DNA from: a virus
DNA length: 25,531 nucleotides
Virus record (IMG/VR): IMGVR_UViG_3300047369_000318
Span: 1 to 25,531 of that record
Direction: 5' to 3' (one strand)
Program-made: the position numbers and the translations under genes
In this document: positions 1 to 6,610 of the stretch, in pieces
Position numbering within the stretch: position 1 is the stretch's first letter
How the letters are laid out: each line of letters opens with the position of its first letter
Notes under the pieces: generated by a model
The model's input: the letters and a program-made list of their open reading frames with translations, nothing else
Told to the model about the DNA's origin: nothing
Database searches by the model: none

Positions 1-2
1 TA

Positions 3-137
3 TCTATTGGAAACTATGTAGAAGGCATAGTGGAAGGTGATATAGTTTATTACGATAGACATGCTGGACATGGAGTTCAGCATAAAGATAATTTTTACGG
101 TGTTATTCAACAGAAAGACGTCGTATTAATTGATTAA
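3..137 (+). CDS. GroES-like co-chaperonin, C-terminal part (5' end outside window)
   Basis: An open frame enters from the left edge and stops at TAA 135-137, giving 44 residues. The visible part contains VEGDIVYYDRHAGHGV, then a short polar turn and GVIQQKDVVLID. This matches the C-terminal half of GroES, where the pattern is GD-x-V-x-(Y/F)-x-x-x-AG followed by a beta hairpin and a final strand ending in a hydrophobic I/V-rich segment. GroES caps the GroEL folding chamber, and phage versions (T4 gp31 is the classic case) adapt host GroEL for capsid folding. The mobile loop that contacts GroEL lies upstream of the window and cannot be checked. The gene runs in the same direction as the late genes and is separated from the next by an 81-nt leader. 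The main uncertainty is the short length seen. Confidence 0.75.
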   Translation, partial: SIGNYVEGIVEGDIVYYDRHAGHGVQHKDNFYGVIQQKDVVLID

Positions 138-218
138 ACCTAAACCATAACCCATAGACTGCGAAACCTAAAAACAAATAACAAACAAACTAATTAATTA
201 ACAACAAAAACAAAAATT
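138..218 (+). promoter_or_regulatory. A/C-rich 5' leader upstream of the 121-aa gene
   Basis: This 81-nt gap between the GroES-like gene and the ATG at 219 is one of the longest non-coding stretches in the window. The + strand is very rich in A and C, poor in G, and has no clear hairpin. It ends AAAAATTATG, without a Shine-Dalgarno box. Such unstructured A-rich leaders favour translation initiation in Bacteroidota. A promoter could lie here, but I find no clear TAnnTTTG-type Bacteroidota -7 element, so the promoter role is inference from spacing only. Confidence 0.35.
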
Positions 219-584
219 ATGAAAATGTTTAAAATTCCATTGGTAACAGCTGACGCTATTGTTGCTGATAACTTTATTTACATTGATGCTTCTACTTTAC
301 AGGATGTTACTGTAAACGCTGCAACAACTGTACTTGGAGGTAACGGTTGGACGTTAACTTTTACTTTTGACGGGTCAACTGCTCAAAAATTAGCTAATGC
401 TAACGCTATGGCAGCATACTTAGTCCCTAAGTTTTTAGATTACACTGGTAACGACGCTAATAGAAAAGAAGCTGTTAAAACTTTTGATCTATGGAGTGGT
501 TTAACTATTGCAGAAATATTATCTGTGGTTGGTTTAGCTTCACCAGGAACTAATGATGGTTTCGTTTCAGTTGCGCTATCTTAA
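219..584 (+). CDS. Small protein of unknown function, probably abundant
   Basis: I do not recognise this 121-aa protein. It has no signal peptide or membrane segment. The first half looks beta-rich, including a stretch with NAATTVLGGNGWTLTFTF. The second half looks more helical (SGLTIAEILSVVGLASPG). Two methionines, codons 1 and 3, could serve as starts; the first, at 219, follows an A-rich leader and is preferred. Codon choice (many GCT, GGT and AAC codons) resembles that of the major capsid gene more than that of its neighbours, and it has its own long leader. Both suggest high expression. A minor capsid, decoration or DNA-associated virion protein is possible, but that is inference. The next gene starts 3 nt after its stop. 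Confidence 0.7.
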   Translation: MKMFKIPLVTADAIVADNFIYIDASTLQDVTVNAATTVLGGNGWTLTFTFDGSTAQKLANANAMAAYLVPKFLDYTGNDANRKEAVKTFDLWSGLTIAEILSVVGLASPGTNDGFVSVALS

Positions 585-587
585 TAA

Positions 588-1028
588 GTGCGATTAACTA
601 GTCACGATTTACGTGAATTACAAATCCTAAAGTATTACAGGCTCACTAGAAAGTGGGCTTGTAAGACTTACGGGTTAACAGATGCCGATCTTGAACTTCT
701 AATATTTTTAGATTGTCAAAAACGGTTTACAAGACAAGAATTTATTGATGGTACTTACACCATGAGCTGGGATAAAACTCGGTGGGACAAACTAAGGAAG
801 TTAGGCTGGATTGAAGTGTGGAGACACAGGAATAGAACAACGATAAAGTACTCAGTATTTAAAACATCGTTTAAATGCCAGCAGTTAATAAGTAGAATAT
901 ACAGAATATTGCTTGGCGAAGAAGATATGCCAACATCTGAAAGAAGTGTATTTTACAATAACAAAACATATACTGATAAAGTCTTTAACAAGGCTATTGA
1001 TGATATGATAAAAGACAAAGATAGATAA
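588..1028 (+). CDS. Winged helix-turn-helix (MarR-like) DNA-binding protein
   Basis: This 146-aa protein has the layout of a MarR-type winged helix. A helix with GLTDADLELLIFLD (about residues 29-42) comes first. A recognition-helix region with SWDKTRWDKLRKLGW (60-74) follows. A basic beta wing, IEVWRHRNRTTIKYSV (75-90), and then a long helix with QLISRIYRILLGEEDMP complete the fold. The protein is basic, fitting DNA binding. Related proteins are common in marine Bacteroidota phages beside late genes, so a role in late transcription or in DNA packaging is plausible but unproven. The start is GTG at 588, 3 nt after the previous stop, so translation is probably coupled. Its stop overlaps the next start by 1 nt (TAATG). 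Confidence 0.65.
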   Translation: MRLTSHDLRELQILKYYRLTRKWACKTYGLTDADLELLIFLDCQKRFTRQEFIDGTYTMSWDKTRWDKLRKLGWIEVWRHRNRTTIKYSVFKTSFKCQQLISRIYRILLGEEDMPTSERSVFYNNKTYTDKVFNKAIDDMIKDKDR

Positions 1029-1462
1029 TGGGATTCAAACTAGGTAGAGGCACGAGAGATATTGCTGTTAACGGCAGAATAATCAAAAAGCATAGGTTTG
1101 GCAAAGAAGGTGGAGATCCACAGGCTTCAGTGCCAGGCACTCCTGTTATCAGAAAAGATTTAGGCGAAGGAATACTAGGCGAAGCTAATATGGATGGTTC
1201 TATATACATTAGCGACAAGTTAGTTCCTGGCAGCGCTGAAGAAAGACAAGTTATCAACCATGAAATGAGACACGCTACAGACATGAAAGTAGGTAAGCTT
1301 GCTTATGGTGATGATTATATAAAATACAACGGTGAAACGTTTATGCGTCAAACTATCAACGGAAAAGATATGATTAATGTTGATGGGCAATGGAAAGAAG
1401 CTGGTGACGGTGGTTTTCCTTGGGAGAACGATGCTAATAACGGAGAAGAAACAGCTATATGA
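1028..1462 (+). CDS. Small HExxH zinc metallopeptidase-like protein
   Basis: This 144-aa protein contains VINHEMRHATDMK, with the zinc-binding and catalytic motif H78-E79-x-x-H82. A candidate third ligand is E133 in FPWENDAN near the C terminus, a pattern seen in small glu-zincins; D85 is an alternative. A hydrophobic strand (SIYISDKLV) precedes the HExxH helix, as the edge strand does in zincins. There is no signal peptide or membrane segment, so it would act in the cytoplasm or virion, or reach the periplasm through the holin. It overlaps the previous gene by 1 nt and the holin gene by 4 nt (ATGA). The substrate is unknown: structural protein maturation, lysis, or toxin-like cleavage of a host protein are all possible. 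The motif is directly seen; the enzymatic role is inferred. Confidence 0.6.
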   Translation: MGFKLGRGTRDIAVNGRIIKKHRFGKEGGDPQASVPGTPVIRKDLGEGILGEANMDGSIYISDKLVPGSAEERQVINHEMRHATDMKVGKLAYGDDYIKYNGETFMRQTINGKDMINVDGQWKEAGDGGFPWENDANNGEETAI

Positions 1463-1878
1463 TACAAAATGTTTTAGGAGGATTATTTGGTAAAGTACTA
1501 GATAATGCAGAAGGAATTTTAGACAAGGTAATAACTACAGACAAAGAGCGTGACGAAGCTAAGTTGGCTATTAAATCTGTAATGTTAGAAGCAGAGCGTG
1601 AAGCTTTCGCTAAAGAGGTTGAAGACAGAAAGTCTGCGCGTGAAATGTACAAGGACGATGCTATTATCCAAAAGGTTTTAGCAACGTTATTTACAGTAGC
1701 GTACTTTGGAATTACATTTGTAATGTTTAATTACTTTGTTACTAAAAGCTTAGAACTAGGTGAATTTGAAATTAGCTTTATATCAACAATCTTTGGCGCA
1801 ATGAGTGCTAAGGTAAATACAATAATAGACTTCTTCTTCGGTGGAAGTTCAAAGAAAAACGAACAAACTAACAAATAA
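1459..1878 (+). CDS. Holin, GTA-holin/3TM-like family
   Basis: This 139-aa protein has an amphipathic, charged N-terminal helix (about residues 28-66). Two hydrophobic segments follow: about 70-94 (VLATLFTVAYFGITFVMF) and about 103-127. A lysine-rich tail ends the protein. The end of the second segment, TIIDFFFGGSSKK, is the hallmark of the 3TM/GTA holin family, in which a final helix is followed by FFxGSS. Holins accumulate in the inner membrane and open it at a set time to start lysis. The start at 1459 forms an ATGA overlap with the HExxH gene, so the two are probably translationally coupled. No canonical endolysin (lysozyme, amidase or transglycosylase) is visible next to it. Confidence 0.75.
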   Translation: MIQNVLGGLFGKVLDNAEGILDKVITTDKERDEAKLAIKSVMLEAEREAFAKEVEDRKSAREMYKDDAIIQKVLATLFTVAYFGITFVMFNYFVTKSLELGEFEISFISTIFGAMSAKVNTIIDFFFGGSSKKNEQTNK

Positions 1879-1883
1879 ATAAA

Positions 1884-2249
1884 ATGGGACAAAATTCAAC
1901 AGAAGTAGCATATGGCTTTGGTCAGTTAGGCTCTGCTTTCAACGACGGCACTTCCGCTATGACGCCTCCTACTGGAAAAGTGTTTGTAGCTATAACAATG
2001 TTAACAGATGTAACTTTTGATTCATCTGGAGGTCTAAAAGCTGATAATGACATTGCTAACGGCTTAGAGTTTATCAACACTGAAGGCGCTGCTCACGACG
2101 CTGCGTTATCTCCTGATCTTGGAGAGTCTGGAACTGGTGGTATAGAAATAGACGTAAATAATGTCTTTCCAAAAGGTGTTACTATATACGGTAGATTCAC
2201 AGAGATCGATCCTGCGTCTGGCACGCTGATCGCTTACATAGGAGCATAA
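1884..2249 (+). CDS. Probable small virion protein, function unknown
   Basis: This 121-aa protein starts MGQNSTEVAYGFGQLGSAF, a beginning I associate with small conserved proteins of uncultured marine phages. The rest looks beta-rich (GKVFVAITMLTDVTF, GIEIDVNNVFPKGVTIYGRF), rich in Gly, Ala, Asp and Thr, with no signal peptide, membrane segment or cysteine. This composition suits a capsid-surface, decoration or fibre-base protein, but no function is established. The ATG at 1884 follows an A/T-rich spacer after the holin stop, with no Shine-Dalgarno box. The stop overlaps the LamG-like gene by 1 nt (TAATG), so the two are probably made together and may act together. Confidence 0.6.
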   Translation: MGQNSTEVAYGFGQLGSAFNDGTSAMTPPTGKVFVAITMLTDVTFDSSGGLKADNDIANGLEFINTEGAAHDAALSPDLGESGTGGIEIDVNNVFPKGVTIYGRFTEIDPASGTLIAYIGA

Positions 2250-3067
2250 TGCTAGGATTAGGTAATAGCATAACAGGTGGCGCTAGCGCAGAATCAGTTC
2301 TTGATCTATCTTCTAAAGTTTTTCATGTTTCTGGGTTTAACGTAACGTCTTCTCTTATAGGTGGTGAAAAACTAGTAAGTGCTATGGAAAACTTAGCTGA
2401 CGGTAGTAGTATAACTGTAGGACAATCTGTAGACAATAAAAAACCTATTCACGATATAGCTAATAAAGGAGTTCATTTTCCTTTTACTTCTGCTTCTGGT
2501 CAAGTAGATCAACTAGATCTTAGTAGTGCTATTATGCTAAGGGATGCTTTTACAGTATTTTTTGTATCAAAACAATCTACGCCTGACACCCTAAGCAAAG
2601 CTTATCAGTTTGTAACTGGAAGTTATACAGACAATAATAATAGATCTTCTATATTTTTGTTTACAGAAGAAGACGACGGTTCAGATCCTTATTTTAATAT
2701 AAAAGCAACTCAAGGCGGAACTAGTGATGAAATAGGTATAGAGCAATTTGACAACGGCGCGCCTTCAACTGTAAAAACTTTTATCTGCATAACTAAAGAC
2801 GCTGGAGTGAACGCTACTGTTAAAGTATATCAATCAAATTCTCATTCATTTCACACAGAAATTTCAGACACTGACTTTGACGCTAACGTAGATTTTATAA
2901 TAGATCAAATAGGTGGTTTTGAACCTTTTATAAATCCAAGTGGTGGTACTGATGTGCCACAAGGTAATATGTACCTTTACGAATTAGGAGTGTACAACGT
3001 AGCTTTAACAGAAGCACAAGTTAGAGAAATATCTAACGATATGATCTCTAAACATAACTTAGATTAA
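2249..3067 (+). CDS. LamG/concanavalin-like lectin protein, candidate adhesin
   Basis: This 272-aa protein looks all-beta, with strands such as AFTVFFVSKQST, SSIFLFTEEDD and TVKVYQSNSHSF. It ends with NMYLYELGVYNVALTEAQVR followed by a short helix to the C terminus. That ending (E-x-x-(I/V)-Y-N-x-A-L-(T/S)-x-x-(Q/E)-(V/I)) is characteristic of LamG/pentraxin-type jelly-roll domains. A central DDGSDPYFNIKATQ segment fits the sugar-binding face or a calcium site, but I cannot assign ligands. Such domains in phages often bind host polysaccharide, so a receptor-binding or virion surface role is likely. It overlaps the preceding gene by 1 nt. It is unusual in lying among lysis genes and far from the tail block. 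Confidence 0.6.
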   Translation: MLGLGNSITGGASAESVLDLSSKVFHVSGFNVTSSLIGGEKLVSAMENLADGSSITVGQSVDNKKPIHDIANKGVHFPFTSASGQVDQLDLSSAIMLRDAFTVFFVSKQSTPDTLSKAYQFVTGSYTDNNNRSSIFLFTEEDDGSDPYFNIKATQGGTSDEIGIEQFDNGAPSTVKTFICITKDAGVNATVKVYQSNSHSFHTEISDTDFDANVDFIIDQIGGFEPFINPSGGTDVPQGNMYLYELGVYNVALTEAQVREISNDMISKHNLD

Positions 3068-3075
3068 CAATTAAC

Positions 3076-3100
3076 AATTAAATTAAATTAAATTAAATTA
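3076..3100 (+). repeat. (AATTA)x5 pentamer repeat forming the leader of the next gene
   Basis: Five perfect AATTA units run from 3076 to 3100, and the last A is the first base of the ATG at 3100. Just upstream (3063-3075) is a degenerate TTAACA-type extension. The tract sits where a ribosome binding site would be and contains no G, so it fits the Shine-Dalgarno-free, A/T-rich initiation used by Bacteroidota. Tandem short repeats can change length by slippage and tune expression, but that is inference. Confidence 0.7.
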
Positions 3101-3381
3101 TGGCAAAACGAAAGACGGCAAAGGTTAAAGACCTTAGGCCAAATAAACTTAATGACGAACAACTTAAAGAAGTTCAAAGCGTTATAAACGCTTCAAATCA
3201 AATCAAGTTAGAAGTAGGTAACATAGCAGCTAGAAAGCACATGCTACTTCACGAGCTTGATAATGTTAACAAAAAGCTATCTGAGCTAAACGCCGCTTTG
3301 CAAGAAGAGTACGGCCAAGTTGATATTGACATTAATACTGGAGAGATTAAATACCCAGAAGATGAGCAAGCTGATTCGTAA
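3100..3381 (+). CDS. Small coiled-coil protein
   Basis: This 93-aa protein has a basic N-terminal tail (MAKRKTAKVKDLRP). A long charged helix (about residues 15-72) follows, with heptad-like spacing of hydrophobics, including LDNVNKKLSELNAALQEEYG, so a coiled coil is likely. It ends with a short acidic beta segment, VDIDINTGEIKYPEDEQ. Small proteins of this layout occur in many marine and Bacteroidota phages before packaging genes. Their function is not established; assembly chaperone or scaffold helper are possibilities. The leader is a perfect pentamer repeat. The next gene starts inside its last 20 nt, suggesting coupled translation. Confidence 0.65.
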   Translation: MAKRKTAKVKDLRPNKLNDEQLKEVQSVINASNQIKLEVGNIAARKHMLLHELDNVNKKLSELNAALQEEYGQVDIDINTGEIKYPEDEQADS

Positions 3382-3583
3382 AATAACAATCGGTAAAGAC
3401 TACAAAATTGACGCCATGCACTATTCTGTTGGACAGGATGTGTATGGTGGTCATACTATTTGTGACATTATAGAGGAAGACGACAAGTACTCTATATACA
3501 TCAAGAAAAACAAAGATGTATTACCGTGGAAAGATTTTAATAAAAACATGGCTATATCTATTGAGTATAATTTAGAGTATTAG
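3362..3583 (+). CDS. Small conserved phage protein, function unknown
   Basis: The open frame extends upstream to 3320, but I prefer the ATG at 3362. It starts MSKLIRKITIGKDYK and overlaps the previous gene by only 20 nt, whereas the longer version adds an implausible hydrophobic leader read out of frame through the coiled-coil gene. The 73-aa product is probably beta-rich. It contains DYKIDAMHYSVGQDVYGG, then CDIIEEDDKYSIYIKK and a WKDFNK turn. I recall similar small proteins from marine phage contigs beside packaging genes, without a known function. Its TAG overlaps the GTG start of the next gene by 1 nt. Confidence 0.55.
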   Translation: MSKLIRKITIGKDYKIDAMHYSVGQDVYGGHTICDIIEEDDKYSIYIKKNKDVLPWKDFNKNMAISIEYNLEY

Positions 3584-4164
3584 TGAAGACACCATTTAAT
3601 TTTATCATTGAGCCTAAAGGCGGTAGATACAACAACACTACTAAAGTAGAGGGTAAAGATTTAATTTTAAACTCTGAAATACAAAACCACGAGTTTGTCA
3701 ATAGAGAAGCTGTAGTAAAAGCTGTTCCTACAGCATTTGATACTAAAATTAAAGTTGGTGATACTGTAATAGTACATCATAACGTGTTTAGAAGATGGTA
3801 CGACGCTAAAGGTAAAGAAAAAAACAGTAGAGCTTTTATTGACGAAACTACTTATGTGGTTAGTTTAGATCAAGTGTTTTTGTATAAGTCAAAAGATAAA
3901 TGGAAAGCTGTTGATGGGTTTTGCTTTGTAAAGCCTATTAAGCAAAGAGACAAGCTAGATCAAGAGATAGAGCAAAGCTGTGTTGGTATTGTAAAGTATA
4001 CAGACGGAGTTAATCGTATTGGAGAACTCGTAGGTTTCACGCCTTTCTCTACTTACGAGTTTATAATAGAAGGCCAAAAGCTTTATAGAGTCTATAATAA
4101 GTTTATTACAATTAAGTATGAATATCAAGGAGACGAAAAAGAGTATAATCCAAGCTGGGCATAG
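3583..4164 (+). CDS. Putative tandem GroES-like protein
   Basis: This 193-aa protein appears to contain two GroES-like barrels. In the first (about 4-101), FNFIIEPKGG resembles the first GroES strand, KDLILN the GGIILP-type loop, REAVVKAVP the GEVVAVGPG strand, and KVGDTVIVHHNVFRRW the VKVGDxVLFxKYAG strand. In the second (about 112-180), GFCFVKPIK restarts the pattern, VGIVKYTDG follows, and GELVGFTPFSTYEFIIEG plus KLYRVYNKFITIKY matches the C-terminal hairpin. Phage GroES proteins work with host GroEL in capsid folding. Between the VGD strand and its second half, the first unit carries a loop, DAKGKEKNSRAFIDETTY (74-91). The GTG start at 3583 overlaps the upstream stop by 1 nt; the gene overlaps the next by 47 nt. 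The GroES reading is pattern-based and needs structure prediction; an assembly protein of similar fold is the alternative. Confidence 0.5.
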   Translation: MKTPFNFIIEPKGGRYNNTTKVEGKDLILNSEIQNHEFVNREAVVKAVPTAFDTKIKVGDTVIVHHNVFRRWYDAKGKEKNSRAFIDETTYVVSLDQVFLYKSKDKWKAVDGFCFVKPIKQRDKLDQEIEQSCVGIVKYTDGVNRIGELVGFTPFSTYEFIIEGQKLYRVYNKFITIKYEYQGDEKEYNPSWA

Positions 4165-4393
4165 AGCAGTTGAAGAGCTTATTAAAGTAGCTAAAGAAGC
4201 TATCGTTGATAGTGGTGATGATATTACGGCTGATAGGCTTAAAAATGCTGCTGCTACTAAAAAGCTAGCTATATTTGATGCTTTTGAAATACTCAATCGT
4301 ATTCAAGAAGAAGAAAACTTGCTGGAAGGTAAAGAGCCAGAAAAGAAAGAAGAGAGGGTATTTAAAGGTTTTGCTGAAGGAAGATCTAAATGA
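4118..4393 (+). CDS. Candidate small terminase subunit
   Basis: This 91-aa protein is almost entirely helical and highly charged. AVEELIKVAKEAIV and AAATKKLAIFDAFEILNRI form the core, followed by a Lys/Glu-rich tail ending in GFAEGRSK. It lies immediately upstream of the large terminase with an ATGA overlap, the classic position of a small terminase, which recognises phage DNA and regulates the packaging motor. I see no clear helix-turn-helix, so the assignment rests on position, size and helical character. The start at 4118 lies 47 nt inside the preceding gene, in another frame; a later start would remove part of the first helix. Confidence 0.45.
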   Translation: MNIKETKKSIIQAGHRAVEELIKVAKEAIVDSGDDITADRLKNAAATKKLAIFDAFEILNRIQEEENLLEGKEPEKKEERVFKGFAEGRSK

Positions 4394-6606
4394 GTTACGA
4401 GCAAACGTTATATAAAATAGTTGAACCTATTAAGAAGACTACTTTAAGTAGACTTAATAAAGGTAAAAAATGGCATTACGGCTACAACAAAGAACATGAT
4501 ATTGTAGTTATATCTAAAACTGGCCAAATAGGTGATGTGTATGAAATACAAGGCTTGCGAGTAGCTTTACCTAAACAACCTAAAGAAGTACATAATAACG
4601 AGCATAGCAAGTGGAAGCAGTTAGATAAGCCAAAGCTGTTAGATAAGATAAAAACTATATTTGACTGGAAGGCATACCCGGAAGAGCAAAAAGAACAATG
4701 GTACGATTATATAGATGAAGAATTCAAAAGGCGTGACGAAGGTTTCTGGTTTCAGAATGCTAGTGTTCCAACTTATATTACAGGAACTCACTACATGTAC
4801 CTCCAATGGTCAAAAATAGATGTTGGTGCTCCAGACTTTCGTGAAGCTAATAGATTGTTTTTTATATTCTGGGAAGCTTGCAAAGCAGACAAGCGCTGCT
4901 ACGGCATGTGTTATCTTAAAAACAGACGTTCTGGGTTTTCTTTCATGAGCTCTGCTGAAACCGTTAACTTAGCTACAATATCGAGTGATAGTAGATATGG
5001 AATACTATCCAAGAGTGGTGGTGATGCTAAGAAGATGTTTACTGACAAGGTTGTGCCTATATCAATAAATTATCCTTTTTTCTTCAAACCTATTCAAGAT
5101 GGTATGGACAGACCAAAGTCTGAGCTAGCATATCGTGTGCCAGCGAGTAAGTTTACTCGTAAAAAAATAGAGGTTAACGAAAAGCTAGAGGAGATAAAAG
5201 GTCTTGACACAACGATTGATTGGAAGAACACAGGCGACAACAGTTATGATGGTGAAAAATTATCACTGTTAGTTCATGATGAAAGTGGCAAGTGGGAGAG
5301 GCCCGATAACATACTTAACAACTGGCGAGTTACAAAAACTTGTCTTAGACTAGGTAGTAGAATTATCGGCAAGTGCATGATGGGGTCAACGTCTAACGCA
5401 TTAGATAAAGGTGGTGATAACTTCAAGAGATTGTATAATGATAGTGATGTAACTCGAAGAAATAAAAATGGGCAAACAAAATCTGGTTTATATGCTTTGT
5501 TTATTCCAATGGAGTGGAACTTTGAAGGATTTATTGACGAATATGGACGACCTGTCTTCACTACTCCAGGACGAGATGTTCATGGACCAGACGGTGAATT
5601 AATAGACGTAGGCGTTATAGATAATTGGAACAACGAGGTAGAAGGCTTAAAAGAGGATCAAGATGCATTAAACGAATTTTATCGTCAGTTTCCAAGAACT
5701 GAAGAGCATGCGTTTAGAGATGAAACAAAAAACAGTATATTTAATTTAGTTAAAATATACGAGCAAATAGATTATAATGAAGGAATAGGAAATAGCGCTG
5801 TTTACAACACTGGTAATTTTCAGTGGGTAAGTGGAGTTAAGGACACAGCTGTAGTTTTTAATCCTGACCCAAAAGGAAGGTTTAACATAAGTTGGACACC
5901 TCAACCTAGACTTCAAAACAATGTAATAATAAAAAATGGTGTTAAGTACCCTGGTAACGAGCATATGGGCGCCTTTGGCTGCGATAGTTATGATATTAGT
6001 GGTACTGTTGATGGTAGAGGATCCAACGGATCTCTTCATGGACTAACAAAGTTTAGTATGGAAGACGCTCCGCCAAACCATTTCTTTTTAGAATATATTG
6101 CTAGACCACAAACCGCAGAAATATTTTTTGAAGATATACTAATGGCTTGCATATTTTACGGTATGCCATTGTTAGCAGAAAATAACAAGCCAAGACTACT
6201 TTACTACTTTAAGCGAAGAGGCTATAGAGGTTTTAGTATGAATAGACCAGATAAAGTTTGGAACAAGCTAAGTACAGCTGAAAAAGAAATAGGTGGTATA
6301 CCTAACTCTAGTGAAGATATAAAGCAAGCTCACGCTGCAGCTATAGAAATGTATATCAATGATCACGTAGGTCATTTAGACGAAGGAGTATACGGTAATG
6401 TGTATTTCAATAGAACTTTAAATGATTGGGCTAAGTTTGATATAAACAAAAGAACTAAGTTTGATGCCGCTATAAGCTCTGGTTTAGCTATAATGGCTTG
6501 CAATCGTCACCTTTACAGACCACACGCGGATATTAAAAGACCGCAAGTAAACATAAATATATCTAAATATTCTAACCAAGGTGGAATATCAAAAATAATA
6601 AAATAA
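4390..6606 (+). CDS. terL: Terminase large subunit
   Basis: This 738-aa packaging motor has both expected domains. ATPase: a deviant Walker A, LKNRRSGFSF (176-185), aligns with the lambda gpA type KxxRxGxS, with K177 as the likely phosphate-contacting lysine. Walker B is LSLLVHDES (291-299, D297-E298), and the coupling motif is MMGSTSN (330-336). A linker with YRQFPRTEEHAF follows. Nuclease (RNase H-like): FGCDSYD (D532), LLAENNK (E597) and KFDAAISSGLAIMA (D692) supply the usual three acids. It cuts concatemers and pumps DNA through the portal. It starts with an ATGA overlap on the candidate small terminase and is followed after 4 nt by the portal gene. Length and motif style match terminases of crAss-like and Cellulophaga phages. 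Confidence 0.93.
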   Translation: MSYEQTLYKIVEPIKKTTLSRLNKGKKWHYGYNKEHDIVVISKTGQIGDVYEIQGLRVALPKQPKEVHNNEHSKWKQLDKPKLLDKIKTIFDWKAYPEEQKEQWYDYIDEEFKRRDEGFWFQNASVPTYITGTHYMYLQWSKIDVGAPDFREANRLFFIFWEACKADKRCYGMCYLKNRRSGFSFMSSAETVNLATISSDSRYGILSKSGGDAKKMFTDKVVPISINYPFFFKPIQDGMDRPKSELAYRVPASKFTRKKIEVNEKLEEIKGLDTTIDWKNTGDNSYDGEKLSLLVHDESGKWERPDNILNNWRVTKTCLRLGSRIIGKCMMGSTSNALDKGGDNFKRLYNDSDVTRRNKNGQTKSGLYALFIPMEWNFEGFIDEYGRPVFTTPGRDVHGPDGELIDVGVIDNWNNEVEGLKEDQDALNEFYRQFPRTEEHAFRDETKNSIFNLVKIYEQIDYNEGIGNSAVYNTGNFQWVSGVKDTAVVFNPDPKGRFNISWTPQPRLQNNVIIKNGVKYPGNEHMGAFGCDSYDISGTVDGRGSNGSLHGLTKFSMEDAPPNHFFLEYIARPQTAEIFFEDILMACIFYGMPLLAENNKPRLLYYFKRRGYRGFSMNRPDKVWNKLSTAEKEIGGIPNSSEDIKQAHAAAIEMYINDHVGHLDEGVYGNVYFNRTLNDWAKFDINKRTKFDAAISSGLAIMACNRHLYRPHADIKRPQVNINISKYSNQGGISKIIK

Positions 6607-6610
6607 AAGT

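Noticed and set aside
138-218. Bacteroidota-type promoter (TTTG ... TAnnTTTG) in the leader
   Set aside because: No convincing match in this or the other short gaps; the tract was kept only as an A/C-rich leader.
994-1284. Minus-strand open frame opposite the HExxH gene
   Set aside because: Low-complexity Ser/Leu/Pro text typical of an antisense shadow, fully covered by two convincing + strand genes.
3320-3361. Longer start for the 73-aa protein at 3320
   Set aside because: It would overlap the coiled-coil gene by 62 nt and add a hydrophobic leader unlike the rest; the ATG at 3362 gives a natural 20-nt overlap and a sensible N terminus.
5274-6039. Two minus-strand open frames opposite the large terminase
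   Set aside because: Both lie inside a gene with clear catalytic motifs and show no recognisable domain or start context.
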